Of a DNA stretch of 52,308 nt, positions 1 through 6,433 are shown one piece after another. Positions within the stretch are counted from its first letter, which is position 1, and every line of letters begins with the position of its first letter. The notes under the pieces were generated by a model. The model had not been told where the DNA came from. It saw only the letters and a program-made list of their open reading frames with translations, and did no database searches. A program made the translations under genes and the position numbers. The DNA is from Methanobrevibacter sp. (GTDB lineage Archaea > Methanobacteriota > Methanobacteria > Methanobacteriales > Methanobacteriaceae): positions 1 through 52,308 of the forward strand of contig JAFQXD010000065.1 of NCBI GenBank assembly GCA_017407115.1, in the 5' to 3' direction.

Positions 1-2
1 AG

Positions 3-149
3 AATTTTAATGAAAATAAAAATTTGAAAAAAGAGGTAATCTATAAATTTTTCGAAAAAATTTTCGCAAAAAGAAAAATATTAAAAATTTCCTCTGAAAA
101 ATTCAAAAAATCGAATTACCAACTAACAAATTTACAAAACCGATTTTGA
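3..149 (+). CDS. C-terminal end of an unidentified protein (partial)
   Basis: An open frame enters from the left edge and runs 48 codons before a TGA. The translation is lysine- and asparagine-rich and ends in NYQLTNLQNRF. No start lies in the window and I recognise no family. It would converge on the phosphoesterase gene at 185, which is a normal arrangement. In DNA this AT-rich, an open frame of this length can occur by chance, so this is only a moderate call. The sequence to the left would settle it. Confidence 0.4.
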   Translation, partial: NFNENKNLKKEVIYKFFEKIFAKRKILKISSEKFKKSNYQLTNLQNRF

Positions 150-184
150 GTTATTTTAAAATGAAAAAAAAGAGATGAAAAAGA

Positions 185-874
185 TTATTCATCTAATGAT
201 ACTAAGCTTATGTCATAATTTTCGCCGTCTTTAATATCGACTAGGACGGCACCATTATCCTTAAGCATTCCTGGATTTGCCACATCAGTGGTTGTTCCAA
301 TTTTACTGAGAGATTTTGCTTCATGAATATGTCCGCAAAGATTTATTTCAGGTTCAAATTCATGAATTGATTTTAAAATTCCTGAACTTCCTACATGCCC
401 TCCATTTTCAAGTTTATCCGCTTCGGTATTGTATGGTGGAGCATGGGTGGCCAATATTCTTACTTTAGGAACTTCACTATTGTATACGTAGTCATAATTA
501 GCTAATAATTCGTAAACATCTCCATAGATTTTATTGTCTTGTATTTCTCCAGGAGTGTTGAATGGAGTTTCATTAGACCCTCCGTATCCGAATAATATTG
601 CATCGCCATAAGCGATAATGTTGTTGTGAAGACAGAAAGACACTTCATTAATTGCATTGCAAATGCCTTTTGGATCACAATTACCCGGAATAGCTATTAC
701 ATCAACACCACATTCAGCTACCTTATCGATGAATGTGCCTACAAAGTCCAAAGGCCCGAAATCAGTAATATCTCCAAGAATTAAAACCAAATCAATATCA
801 TTATTCTTTAAATAAGAATATAAATTTTCGTTTTCTTCACCGTGAATATCACTTATTGCTAAAATTTTAGTCAT
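185..874 (-). CDS. Calcineurin-like metallophosphoesterase
   Basis: Protein of 229 aa with the metallophosphoesterase motifs in order: DIH at residues 9-11, GDITD starting at G34, GNCD at 64-67, H144 in THAPP, and GHIH at 181-184. These bind a two-metal centre that hydrolyses phosphoesters. The size and motifs fit the YfcE/ICC-like group; the substrate cannot be told from sequence. Its ATG directly follows the TAA of the DUF2096 gene, so it is the last gene of a three-gene operon (DUF749, DUF2096, phosphoesterase). The family is certain, the specific role unknown. Confidence 0.9.
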   Translation of the reverse strand: MTKILAISDIHGEENENLYSYLKNNDIDLVLILGDITDFGPLDFVGTFIDKVAECGVDVIAIPGNCDPKGICNAINEVSFCLHNNIIAYGDAILFGYGGSNETPFNTPGEIQDNKIYGDVYELLANYDYVYNSEVPKVRILATHAPPYNTEADKLENGGHVGSSGILKSIHEFEPEINLCGHIHEAKSLSKIGTTTDVANPGMLKDNGAVLVDIKDGENYDISLVSLDE

Positions 875-1411
875 TTAATCACCTTGTTGTTCTAAAAAGA
901 AAGATCCCATTTCCTTTAAACCTGCCTGAAGGTCAGGTTTATCTCCATGTACTTCAATGGTAACATCGTCATCAAATTCAATTATAAGACCGTTCCATTC
1001 TGCAATTTCCTGTACTCTCTCTTCTGCCAATGCAGTTTTTAAATTGATTCTGCCTGTAGTTAAACCAGGTGGAGTGTTGACAAGGAATTTTGACCTTGAG
1101 TCTGCAAATTCAAATACTTCTTTTCCTTGCATAGCTTGTTTTAATAAATCAAACCAATGGTCAACATACTCGTCGCCTTCTTCTTCTGCAATAGTTAGAA
1201 GAGTACCTTGAATATTATTTAAAGACATTTCAGCTTGAGCTAAACCGTTGATCAAATCAGGATGGGAAGGGTCTCTTTTATATGAACTAATTGATGACCT
1301 GATTAAACCCATCTCAGGGTTAATTCCACTTGGAATTTCATATCCTTTTTTACTTAAATCAGAAATGAGATGTTGGAGAATTAACCAATTCTGTTCAGAG
1401 GGTAAGCTCAT
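875..1411 (-). CDS. DUF2096-like methanogen protein
   Basis: Protein of 178 aa, acidic, mostly helical by composition in the N-terminal 110 residues, followed by an alpha/beta-looking segment with short beta-like stretches (LIIEFDDDVTIEVHG). I associate it with DUF2096, a small family conserved in methanogens; the function is unknown. Its ATG overlaps the stop of the upstream DUF749-like gene by 4 bp (ATGA) and its stop abuts the phosphoesterase start, so the three are translationally coupled. No catalytic motif is visible. The family name is from memory and should be confirmed by a profile search. Confidence 0.75.
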   Translation of the reverse strand: MSLPSEQNWLILQHLISDLSKKGYEIPSGINPEMGLIRSSISSYKRDPSHPDLINGLAQAEMSLNNIQGTLLTIAEEEGDEYVDHWFDLLKQAMQGKEVFEFADSRSKFLVNTPPGLTTGRINLKTALAEERVQEIAEWNGLIIEFDDDVTIEVHGDKPDLQAGLKEMGSFFLEQQGD

Positions 1412-1674
1412 AAATGTCCACCTATAATTTTTAAAGTAGTATGATTGATTTTTGCATCTGCATCTCTTAATTCCCTTTCAATTTCATCAGTACTTGAATA
1501 GGAATCCAAGAACAATACATGATGAGTGGAAGTTCCTGCAATATTTAAAATTGCGATTTCATCACTTTTTTTGAGTTCTCTTTTATCTATTGTTGCTTTA
1601 AATTGTACATAAGGTTCATATTCTTCAGGAAGGTCTGCATATTTAAAAATACCATCTAAAGTTGCTACAAACAT
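1408..1674 (-). CDS. DUF749-like small archaeal protein
   Basis: Small 88-aa protein with a compact alpha/beta look: an N-terminal MFVATLDGIFKY strand region, a central segment, and a C-terminal LKIIGGHL. I match it to DUF749, an archaeal family of unknown function. The start is supported by a GAGGTG ribosome binding site 5-8 nt upstream. First gene of the operon with DUF2096 and the phosphoesterase (4-bp overlap with the next gene). A TATA box lies near 1717-1730. The family assignment is moderately sure; the existence of the gene is sure. Confidence 0.75.
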   Translation of the reverse strand: MFVATLDGIFKYADLPEEYEPYVQFKATIDKRELKKSDEIAILNIAGTSTHHVLFLDSYSSTDEIERELRDADAKINHTTLKIIGGHL

Positions 1675-1716
1675 AATTACACCTCATAATGTTAATAGTT
1701 ATTTTTTTCTTATTAA

Positions 1717-1730
1717 TCATATATAAATGT
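1717..1730 (-). promoter_or_regulatory. TATA box of the DUF749-DUF2096-phosphoesterase operon
   Basis: On the minus strand the sequence reads ACATTTATATATGA, a good archaeal TATA box about 45-55 nt upstream of the DUF749 ATG. Just upstream is an imperfect inverted repeat (GTACGAATAGTTCGCAAGTAC region, CGAA/TTCG core) that could be a regulator site. Based on sequence match only. Confidence 0.5.
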
Positions 1731-1783
1731 ACTTGCGAACTATTCGTACAAACTAAAACAAAAAAAATAATGATAAAAAAAGA

Positions 1784-1803
1784 GTTATCATGAGGATGAT
1801 AAC
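1784..1803 (-). terminator. Distal terminator of hdrCB
   Basis: Perfect 8-bp inverted repeat (GTTATCAT / ATGATAAC) with a 4-nt loop. In the minus direction it is followed by CTTTTTTT and further T-runs. It lies about 70-90 nt after the hdrB stop and behind a first hairpin at 1843-1861, giving tandem terminators. Confidence 0.6.
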
Positions 1804-1842
1804 TATCCAAAATGTCTTTTCAATGTCTAAAAATAAAAAATG

Positions 1843-1861
1843 AAAGGATGTAAAATCCTTT
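1843..1861 (-). terminator. Proximal terminator of hdrCB
   Basis: Inverted repeat AAAGGAT / ATCCTTT with a 5-nt loop, followed on the minus strand by CATTTTTTATTTTT. It starts 10 nt after the hdrB stop. Confidence 0.6.
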
Positions 1862-1870
1862 TATTTGAAT

Positions 1871-2758
1871 CTATTCACCTAATGCTTTTTTGATTGCAGG
1901 AGTTGCATCAATTTTTTGAGCATCAAAGGTTAATTCTTCAGCTGATAATCCCATAGCTAATCCGTATAATTGAGCTAAGTGGAATACAGGTAATGCAAAG
2001 TCAGTTCCGTATTTTTCGTTTACTTCAGTTTGACCTTGGTCAAATTGCATGTGACAGAAAGGACATACGTTAACAATTGCATCTACGCCAGCTTCGGTCA
2101 TGTGGTCAAGTTTTTCTTTAGTGAAACTAGTAGTTACATCTAAATCTCTTGCTCTTAAACCTCCACCAGCACCACAGCACATCATTTTGTCTTTGTAGTC
2201 AACTGATTTAGCACCAGTGATTTCTACAAGGTCATCTAAGATGGATGGGTTTTCAGCTTGATCTTCAATACCGATAGTTTCGGTAGGTTTTAAGAAGTGG
2301 CAACCGTAGTGAACAGCTACATTTAAGTCTAAAGGTTTTTCGATTAATGAAGCTAATTTTTCAAAACCAACGTCATCTCTTAAAATTTGAGCAAAGTGTT
2401 TTACATTGGTAGTTCCTTTGAATTCTCTACCGATTTCAGCTAAGTTTGCGTTGATTTTAGCTTTTTTATCTTCATCTTCTTTTAACATGTGGTTACATTC
2501 GAATAATGAACCGAAACATCCGTTACATTCGGTCATGATGTCAGCACCCATGTCTTCAGCAAGAGTTAAGTTACGAGCTGCAATAGTAGCCCAGGTTTCT
2601 TCATCAAAAGAACCGAATACACCAGGAGCAGGACAACAAGATGCTCCTTCCATGTCTTTTAATTCAATATCTAATGCTTCGAATAATTTTCTGGTTGCTT
2701 TTTCAACACCAGGATAACGGTTGTTCATAATACAACCTAAGAAATATGCGATTTCCAT
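1871..2758 (-). CDS. hdrB: CoB-CoM heterodisulfide reductase subunit B
   Basis: HdrB (295 aa) carries the non-cubane iron-sulfur clusters that reduce the CoM-S-S-CoB heterodisulfide in the last step of methanogenesis. Both CCG domains are complete: C9, C41-C42, C78 and C81 (with residues TECNGC) in the first, and C153, C194-C195, C232 and C235 (MMCCGAGGG, CPFC) in the second. Length is normal for the family. It lies 21 bp downstream of hdrC in the same operon, with HdrA absent from the neighbourhood, as is usual in Methanobacteriales where hdrA is elsewhere. Very sure. Confidence 0.97.
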   Translation of the reverse strand: MEIAYFLGCIMNNRYPGVEKATRKLFEALDIELKDMEGASCCPAPGVFGSFDEETWATIAARNLTLAEDMGADIMTECNGCFGSLFECNHMLKEDEDKKAKINANLAEIGREFKGTTNVKHFAQILRDDVGFEKLASLIEKPLDLNVAVHYGCHFLKPTETIGIEDQAENPSILDDLVEITGAKSVDYKDKMMCCGAGGGLRARDLDVTTSFTKEKLDHMTEAGVDAIVNVCPFCHMQFDQGQTEVNEKYGTDFALPVFHLAQLYGLAMGLSAEELTFDAQKIDATPAIKKALGE

Positions 2759-2779
2759 ATTATAACTCTCCTCATAAAT

Positions 2780-3772
2780 CTATTCTTTTAATCCGCCGGT
2801 TGCTTCATCGTAACCGATTAATTCGTCAAAAGCGGTAATTTTACATAATTTTTGTACTTCTTCTAATGCTTCTGGATAAGCATGAGTAGTAGGTGGTACT
2901 TCAGGAAGACCAATTTTGGTTCTTAATGCTTTAGCAGCATCGTTAATAGGTACAGCGTGTCCAGTGTTTAATACAAATACACCAGTCATTTTGTGTGGTT
3001 TTGCCATGTATCCAGCGTGAGCTGCAATATTACGTGCTTTTTTGATAATTTCCACAATTTTAACACTTCTAAGACATCTTTCTTGGCAAGTGTAACAAGT
3101 AGTACACATCCATAAAGCGTCGTCAGTGATAACTTCTTCTTTTAATCCTAATAAACATTTTCTGACGATTTGTCTTACTTTGTATGGAGTTCTTCTTCCA
3201 GATGGGCAACTACCACTACAAGTACCACATTGGAAACAGTGTTTTACGGTTTCAATACCTGCGTCAATAAATTCAGCAGTGAAATCTGGGTCACGATTAC
3301 TATCATTTAGTAATTCTTTATCAGTCAATAAAGTCATATTATCTCCTTTTGTATCTTTGTTTGATTTTTCTTCAACTTTGTTTTTAACATCTTCTTCAAT
3401 GATTTCAACAGCTTCTTCAACTTTTTCTTTGATCTCATGAAGTTTTTCAACTTTTTCTTCTAAAGGTTTTTCCTTAAGTTCATGAACTTTTTCAATTTTT
3501 TCATCAACAGGAGTTTCCTTTATTTTATGAAGTTCCTCAACAACTTCTTCTTTTAAAGTTTCGATGTCACGTTTATCATCTTTTGGTTCTTCTTTAACTA
3601 CATCTTCCCTAGGAACAGTAGTTTTAGTACCAGAGACGACATCATCATTTACAATTTTTGAAGATGTAACTTGGACATCATCAGATGTGTTTGATACATC
3701 ATTGCTGATGTCTTTTTTTTCATTATCATTCTCTCCAGTAAATAGAGATTTTAATCGATTTATAATAGACAT
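2780..3772 (-). CDS. hdrC: CoB-CoM heterodisulfide reductase subunit C, with long N-terminal extension
   Basis: HdrC passes electrons between HdrA and HdrB through two [4Fe-4S] clusters. Counting from the internal methionine at 3337, the protein is 185 aa, the usual HdrC length, with cluster motifs at C34-C37-C40-C44 and C78-C81-C84-C88. Upstream, the frame stays open for another 145 codons from an ATG at 3772 that has its own GAGGTG site. This extension is rich in Lys/Glu and contains about three imperfect 15-residue repeats of the form H-x-I/L-K-E-x-P. A further in-frame ATG at 3796 is possible. Either a fused long HdrC or two products from two starts is possible; the HdrC part is certain. 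Confidence 0.93.
   Translation of the reverse strand: MSIINRLKSLFTGENDNEKKDISNDVSNTSDDVQVTSSKIVNDDVVSGTKTTVPREDVVKEEPKDDKRDIETLKEEVVEELHKIKETPVDEKIEKVHELKEKPLEEKVEKLHEIKEKVEEAVEIIEEDVKNKVEEKSNKDTKGDNMTLLTDKELLNDSNRDPDFTAEFIDAGIETVKHCFQCGTCSGSCPSGRRTPYKVRQIVRKCLLGLKEEVITDDALWMCTTCYTCQERCLRSVKIVEIIKKARNIAAHAGYMAKPHKMTGVFVLNTGHAVPINDAAKALRTKIGLPEVPPTTHAYPEALEEVQKLCKITAFDELIGYDEATGGLKE
3335..3348 (-). promoter_or_regulatory. Internal ribosome binding site and start for canonical-length HdrC
   Basis: Inside the hdrC frame the minus strand reads AAAGGAGATAATATG: a strong Shine-Dalgarno at 3342-3348, then ATG at 3337-3335. Translation from here gives exactly the 185-aa family-length HdrC. It suggests that short HdrC is made in addition to, or instead of, the extended form. 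Confidence 0.7.
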
Positions 3773-3836
3773 TGAAAACACACCTCGGATAATCATCGGA
3801 TTATTTCCTCAAATCCATACTAATATTCTATTAAAA

Positions 3837-3888
3837 GTTCATATATAAAGGTTACTAAATTTTTGAAGAGTGTAATCAAAAAGGTTAC
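3837..3888 (-). promoter_or_regulatory. hdrCB promoter with GTAACC direct repeats
   Basis: The minus strand shows a TATA box, CTTTATATATGAAC, at 3837-3850. It is preceded directly by GTAACCTTT, and the same GTAACCTTT occurs again 33 bp upstream (plus-strand AAAGGTTAC at 3847-3855 and 3880-3888). Three helical turns of spacing and overlap with the BRE region suggest a regulator or TFB-related element. Inference from sequence only. Confidence 0.45.
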
Positions 3889-3959
3889 AGTGATTGAAAA
3901 AAATTTTTATAAATATTGAAAACAAAATATTATACTAACAATAAATAGGAAAGAATCAA

Positions 3960-4703
3960 ATGATTAAAAAGTTCGAAATAAAATCTCATGACGGGCCTGG
4001 AAGGATTGGAAAAATTGATGGAGAGCTTACTCCAAAAATATTTTATAAAAAAGATTTGAAAATCGCCCCAAGCGAAGGATCTGCATACAATGTTGACCGT
4101 GAAATTGCCGAATTTAATGTTAAAGAAACTTTAAGACTCGCACGTGAAAATGTCAGCGAATGCGACATTGCAGTAATTCAAGGGTCCAAATATGTTGATT
4201 TGAGAGTTGATTGCTTAAAGCAGCTAGAGGAAATAGGTTACAACGGATTCATAATAGCCAATGGAGACGCACTATTAACCAATTCCAAAGACCTCGTCGA
4301 ACTTGTAGTTTCACTTAAAAAAGAAGCCAATAAAACAAGTTACTTTATATTTTCATTTACTGAAATCTCATTCATGCCAATATTAACTTATATGGGAATT
4401 GACGGATTTTTAGCTGATTCTGCAAATTATTACAGTTATTTGAATGTCCTGCAAACACCAACAAAATCATATGATTTGAATACCTATCCTATTTATGAAG
4501 AAATCTCACAAGAGGAACTGGAGAAAAAAAATATTGAAAACATGGAGTTTGTCATAAAGGAAATCCATGCTCATATGAAAAACAGATCTCTGAGAAATCT
4601 TGTTGAAGAGCGTTCAGGAACAACTCCACAAAACATATCAACTTTAAAAATACTCGACAGAACCTGTATGGATTATCTACTTAAGTTTACACAATTATTT
4701 TAA
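3960..4703 (+). CDS. Archaeosine synthase / TGT-like domain protein
   Basis: Protein of 247 aa. The N-terminus (FEIKSHDGPGRIGKIDGELTPKIFY) resembles the start of archaeosine synthase ArcS and other archaeal tRNA-guanine transglycosylase-like proteins, where HDGPARIGKL-type sequence precedes a catalytically altered TIM barrel. Compared with full ArcS (over 500 aa) this is short: it lacks the C-terminal zinc-binding, lyase and PUA domains. It may be a single-domain paralogue or partner in tRNA position-15 modification. A TATA box lies near 3907-3920 and AGGAAAGA precedes the ATG. Its end overlaps the convergent gene at 4687 by 17 bp. Family moderately sure, role unsure. Confidence 0.6.
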   Translation: MIKKFEIKSHDGPGRIGKIDGELTPKIFYKKDLKIAPSEGSAYNVDREIAEFNVKETLRLARENVSECDIAVIQGSKYVDLRVDCLKQLEEIGYNGFIIANGDALLTNSKDLVELVVSLKKEANKTSYFIFSFTEISFMPILTYMGIDGFLADSANYYSYLNVLQTPTKSYDLNTYPIYEEISQEELEKKNIENMEFVIKEIHAHMKNRSLRNLVEERSGTTPQNISTLKILDRTCMDYLLKFTQLF

Positions 4704-5109
4704 ACGAATCTATCATATTTTTGAATTCCCTTTCGGATTCACCTGAGACATCAAGAGTTCTCATCTCAAAAATGTAAATATTCCTATCTTCTATGAAAAC
4801 ATATGTGTGAATGTCAAAATTGATTTCAGGAGTGTCCATATTTGCATGAAGCTTGATTGCGTCTTTTTGGGCAATTTGAATGAAGTCTGAAGATATTATG
4901 ACTCCACCATCATCTGAAATTGCATCTTCCATGAAAATCTTGTAATCATCAAGATTTGTGGCAGTCGGAAACATGACTGCGTTAATCAGATTCTCTTCAC
5001 CTTTAGACAGTGTTGCAATGCAATCGGGATTGGAGAGAATATCTGCCTTTTCAACTTCCCAGGAATCAGGATATTGAAAGGTAATCTTTCCTGTGTTGAA
5101 TGTTTTCAT
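4687..5109 (-). CDS. Uncharacterised PsbP-like small protein
   Basis: Protein of 140 aa without signal peptide or membrane segment. It opens with a FNTGKITFQYPDSWEV motif and ends with ESEREFKNMIDSFKIIV, the pattern of PsbP/MOG1-like small alpha/beta folds (YPxxW near the start, a final helix ending in I-DSFK). No catalytic residues are known. It starts 3 bp after the coiled-coil gene upstream, so the two are probably co-transcribed. Its last codons overlap the convergent archaeosine-like gene. I do not know its function. Confidence 0.7.
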   Translation of the reverse strand: MKTFNTGKITFQYPDSWEVEKADILSNPDCIATLSKGEENLINAVMFPTATNLDDYKIFMEDAISDDGGVIISSDFIQIAQKDAIKLHANMDTPEINFDIHTYVFIEDRNIYIFEMRTLDVSGESEREFKNMIDSFKIIV

Positions 5110-5112
5110 AAC

Positions 5113-6033
5113 CTAAACCCCTTTTTTTGATGAAATCTCAATTGTTTCAGGAATATCTTCATCATCAAGGGTGTCAATATATTTGGAAAATGGTTCCGGA
5201 AGTTTTGGCATTACCTCTTTTAAAATTTCAGAAGCATCCAATTCCAAAGCTTGTCCTGCAAGCAACTGTTCAGCATCAAAGTCAAATTCAAACGGTTTAA
5301 GCAAATCATCAACAGGGACTCTTAAATTAATTTTCCTTTTGTTCATTATCATTTTAAGGGTGCTGGTGTTTCTAATCTGCTCATTCATATCTTCAACTGT
5401 AGTTTTGATGTCGTATGCTATGGCCTTATTTTTCTCATTCACTTCATGTTTGGATTTTTCAATGGATCTTTCCAAATCCTCTGCAAGCTGAGCATTGCGC
5501 CTATTGATATTGTCTCTGGCTTCATCAATAACTACATTGATAGCATTTAAAATTGACTTGTTAAGTTCAACATTGTAGGCAAGAATCATCCTGTTTTTAT
5601 AATCAAGTTCTTTAAAAATAGCTACCCTCTCATCATCGATTTGGGTGATTTTCTTGTTCAACTCCTGAATTTCATCCTTAGCTTTCAGGAGCTCGTCCTT
5701 TTCATTAAGCTGCTCTTTAAGGGAATCCACATCATCAAAAAATGATGCCTTAAGGGTTTGAACCTGTTCTTTTAAAATTTTAATTTCATTATCCTTTTCA
5801 TTGATAATCTGGTCAAATTCTTCCAATTTCTCATCTGAGAACTGATTGCCAACCAAATCCTCATATTCTTTTTGTGCTAATACTTTAACCAATTCATTAT
5901 CTTCAAATGGATCTTCTTTTTTAAGACTTACCTGTTTTTGTTTGGATTCCTTTTCAACAAGGTTTCCGTCTTTGTCTTTACTGTTATACTTTTTAGTATA
6001 AACCCGAACAGTTCTAAATTCATCACTTTCCAT
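5113..6033 (-). CDS. Coiled-coil protein of unknown function
   Basis: Protein of 306 aa, highly charged, without signal peptide. A polar N-terminus of about 70 residues is followed by long heptad-like stretches from about residue 70 to 230 (DEKLEEFDQIINEKDNEIKI and onwards), then a globular-looking C-terminal part rich in acidic residues and prolines (LLKPFEFDFDAEQ, MPKLPEPFSKYID). It is likely a cytoplasmic rod or scaffold. It forms an operon with the 140-aa gene. No family is recognised. A role in envelope or chromosome organisation would be guesswork. Confidence 0.75.
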   Translation of the reverse strand: MESDEFRTVRVYTKKYNSKDKDGNLVEKESKQKQVSLKKEDPFEDNELVKVLAQKEYEDLVGNQFSDEKLEEFDQIINEKDNEIKILKEQVQTLKASFFDDVDSLKEQLNEKDELLKAKDEIQELNKKITQIDDERVAIFKELDYKNRMILAYNVELNKSILNAINVVIDEARDNINRRNAQLAEDLERSIEKSKHEVNEKNKAIAYDIKTTVEDMNEQIRNTSTLKMIMNKRKINLRVPVDDLLKPFEFDFDAEQLLAGQALELDASEILKEVMPKLPEPFSKYIDTLDDEDIPETIEISSKKGV

Positions 6034-6117
6034 TTTATAACACCACTCTATAATAATAAATAGTTAAGTATTAATTTAAATAGTTAATGAAAAAAAAGAA
6101 AAAAAAGAGAAAAAATA

Positions 6118-6273
6118 TTATTTATTTTCTTTTTCAATCCACAACAACATTGCCTCTTCAATCGCTTTTGAATACCAACCTGTTTTAAATAACATCTTAG
6201 AGGAGGCCAATCTTCGAAAATTCAAGTCAATGTCATTATTGATGCTAATTGTTACGCGTTTGTTTTTAGACAT
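6118..6273 (-). CDS. Short ribbon-helix-helix (CopG/Arc-type) DNA-binding protein
   Basis: A 51-aa frame with TAA at 6118-6120. It reads MSKNKRVTISINNDIDLNFR..., then ends WYSKAIEEAMLLWIEKENK. The N-terminal KRVTISI strand followed by two amphipathic helices is the ribbon-helix-helix pattern; the strand would insert in the major groove as a dimer. No strong Shine-Dalgarno precedes the ATG, so it may be translated with a short leader. A 6-bp inverted repeat (ACACTA/TAGTGT) brackets its TATA-like sequence, as expected for autorepression. No toxin partner is next to it. Family call good, regulon unknown. Confidence 0.8.
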   Translation of the reverse strand: MSKNKRVTISINNDIDLNFRRLASSKMLFKTGWYSKAIEEAMLLWIEKENK

Positions 6274-6288
6274 ACAATTAGATAGTAC

Positions 6289-6314
6289 ACACTAGTTAAT
6301 AAACGTTTTAGTGT
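6289..6314. promoter_or_regulatory. Putative autoregulatory operator of the ribbon-helix-helix gene
   Basis: Inverted repeat ACACTA (6289-6294) and TAGTGT (6309-6314), 14 bp apart, flanking an AACGTTTATTAA TATA-like element about 30 nt upstream of the ATG at 6273. The geometry suits a dimeric repressor closing its own promoter. Inference. Confidence 0.45.
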
Positions 6315-6386
6315 CTTATTGGAGCATTTTAAGATGCATAAATGAATATTGAAGTTTTTTGATAAAATTGAAAAATAAAAAAAATA

Positions 6387-6406
6387 GTAGAGAAGCGATT
6401 CTCTAC
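6387..6406 (-). terminator. Terminator of the adhesin-like gene
   Basis: Perfect 8-bp stem GTAGAGAA / TTCTCTAC with a 4-nt loop, followed on the minus strand by TATTTTTTTT. It lies about 30 nt after the stop at 6434. Confidence 0.7.
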
Positions 6407-6433
6407 TTGACAGCAATCTTTTTTTCAAGTTAA

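Noticed and set aside
3773..3796. Start of hdrC at the first in-frame ATG (3796)
   Set aside because: The ATG at 3772 has a better placed GAGGTG site; 3796 has GAGG about 10 nt away. Kept as an alternative only.
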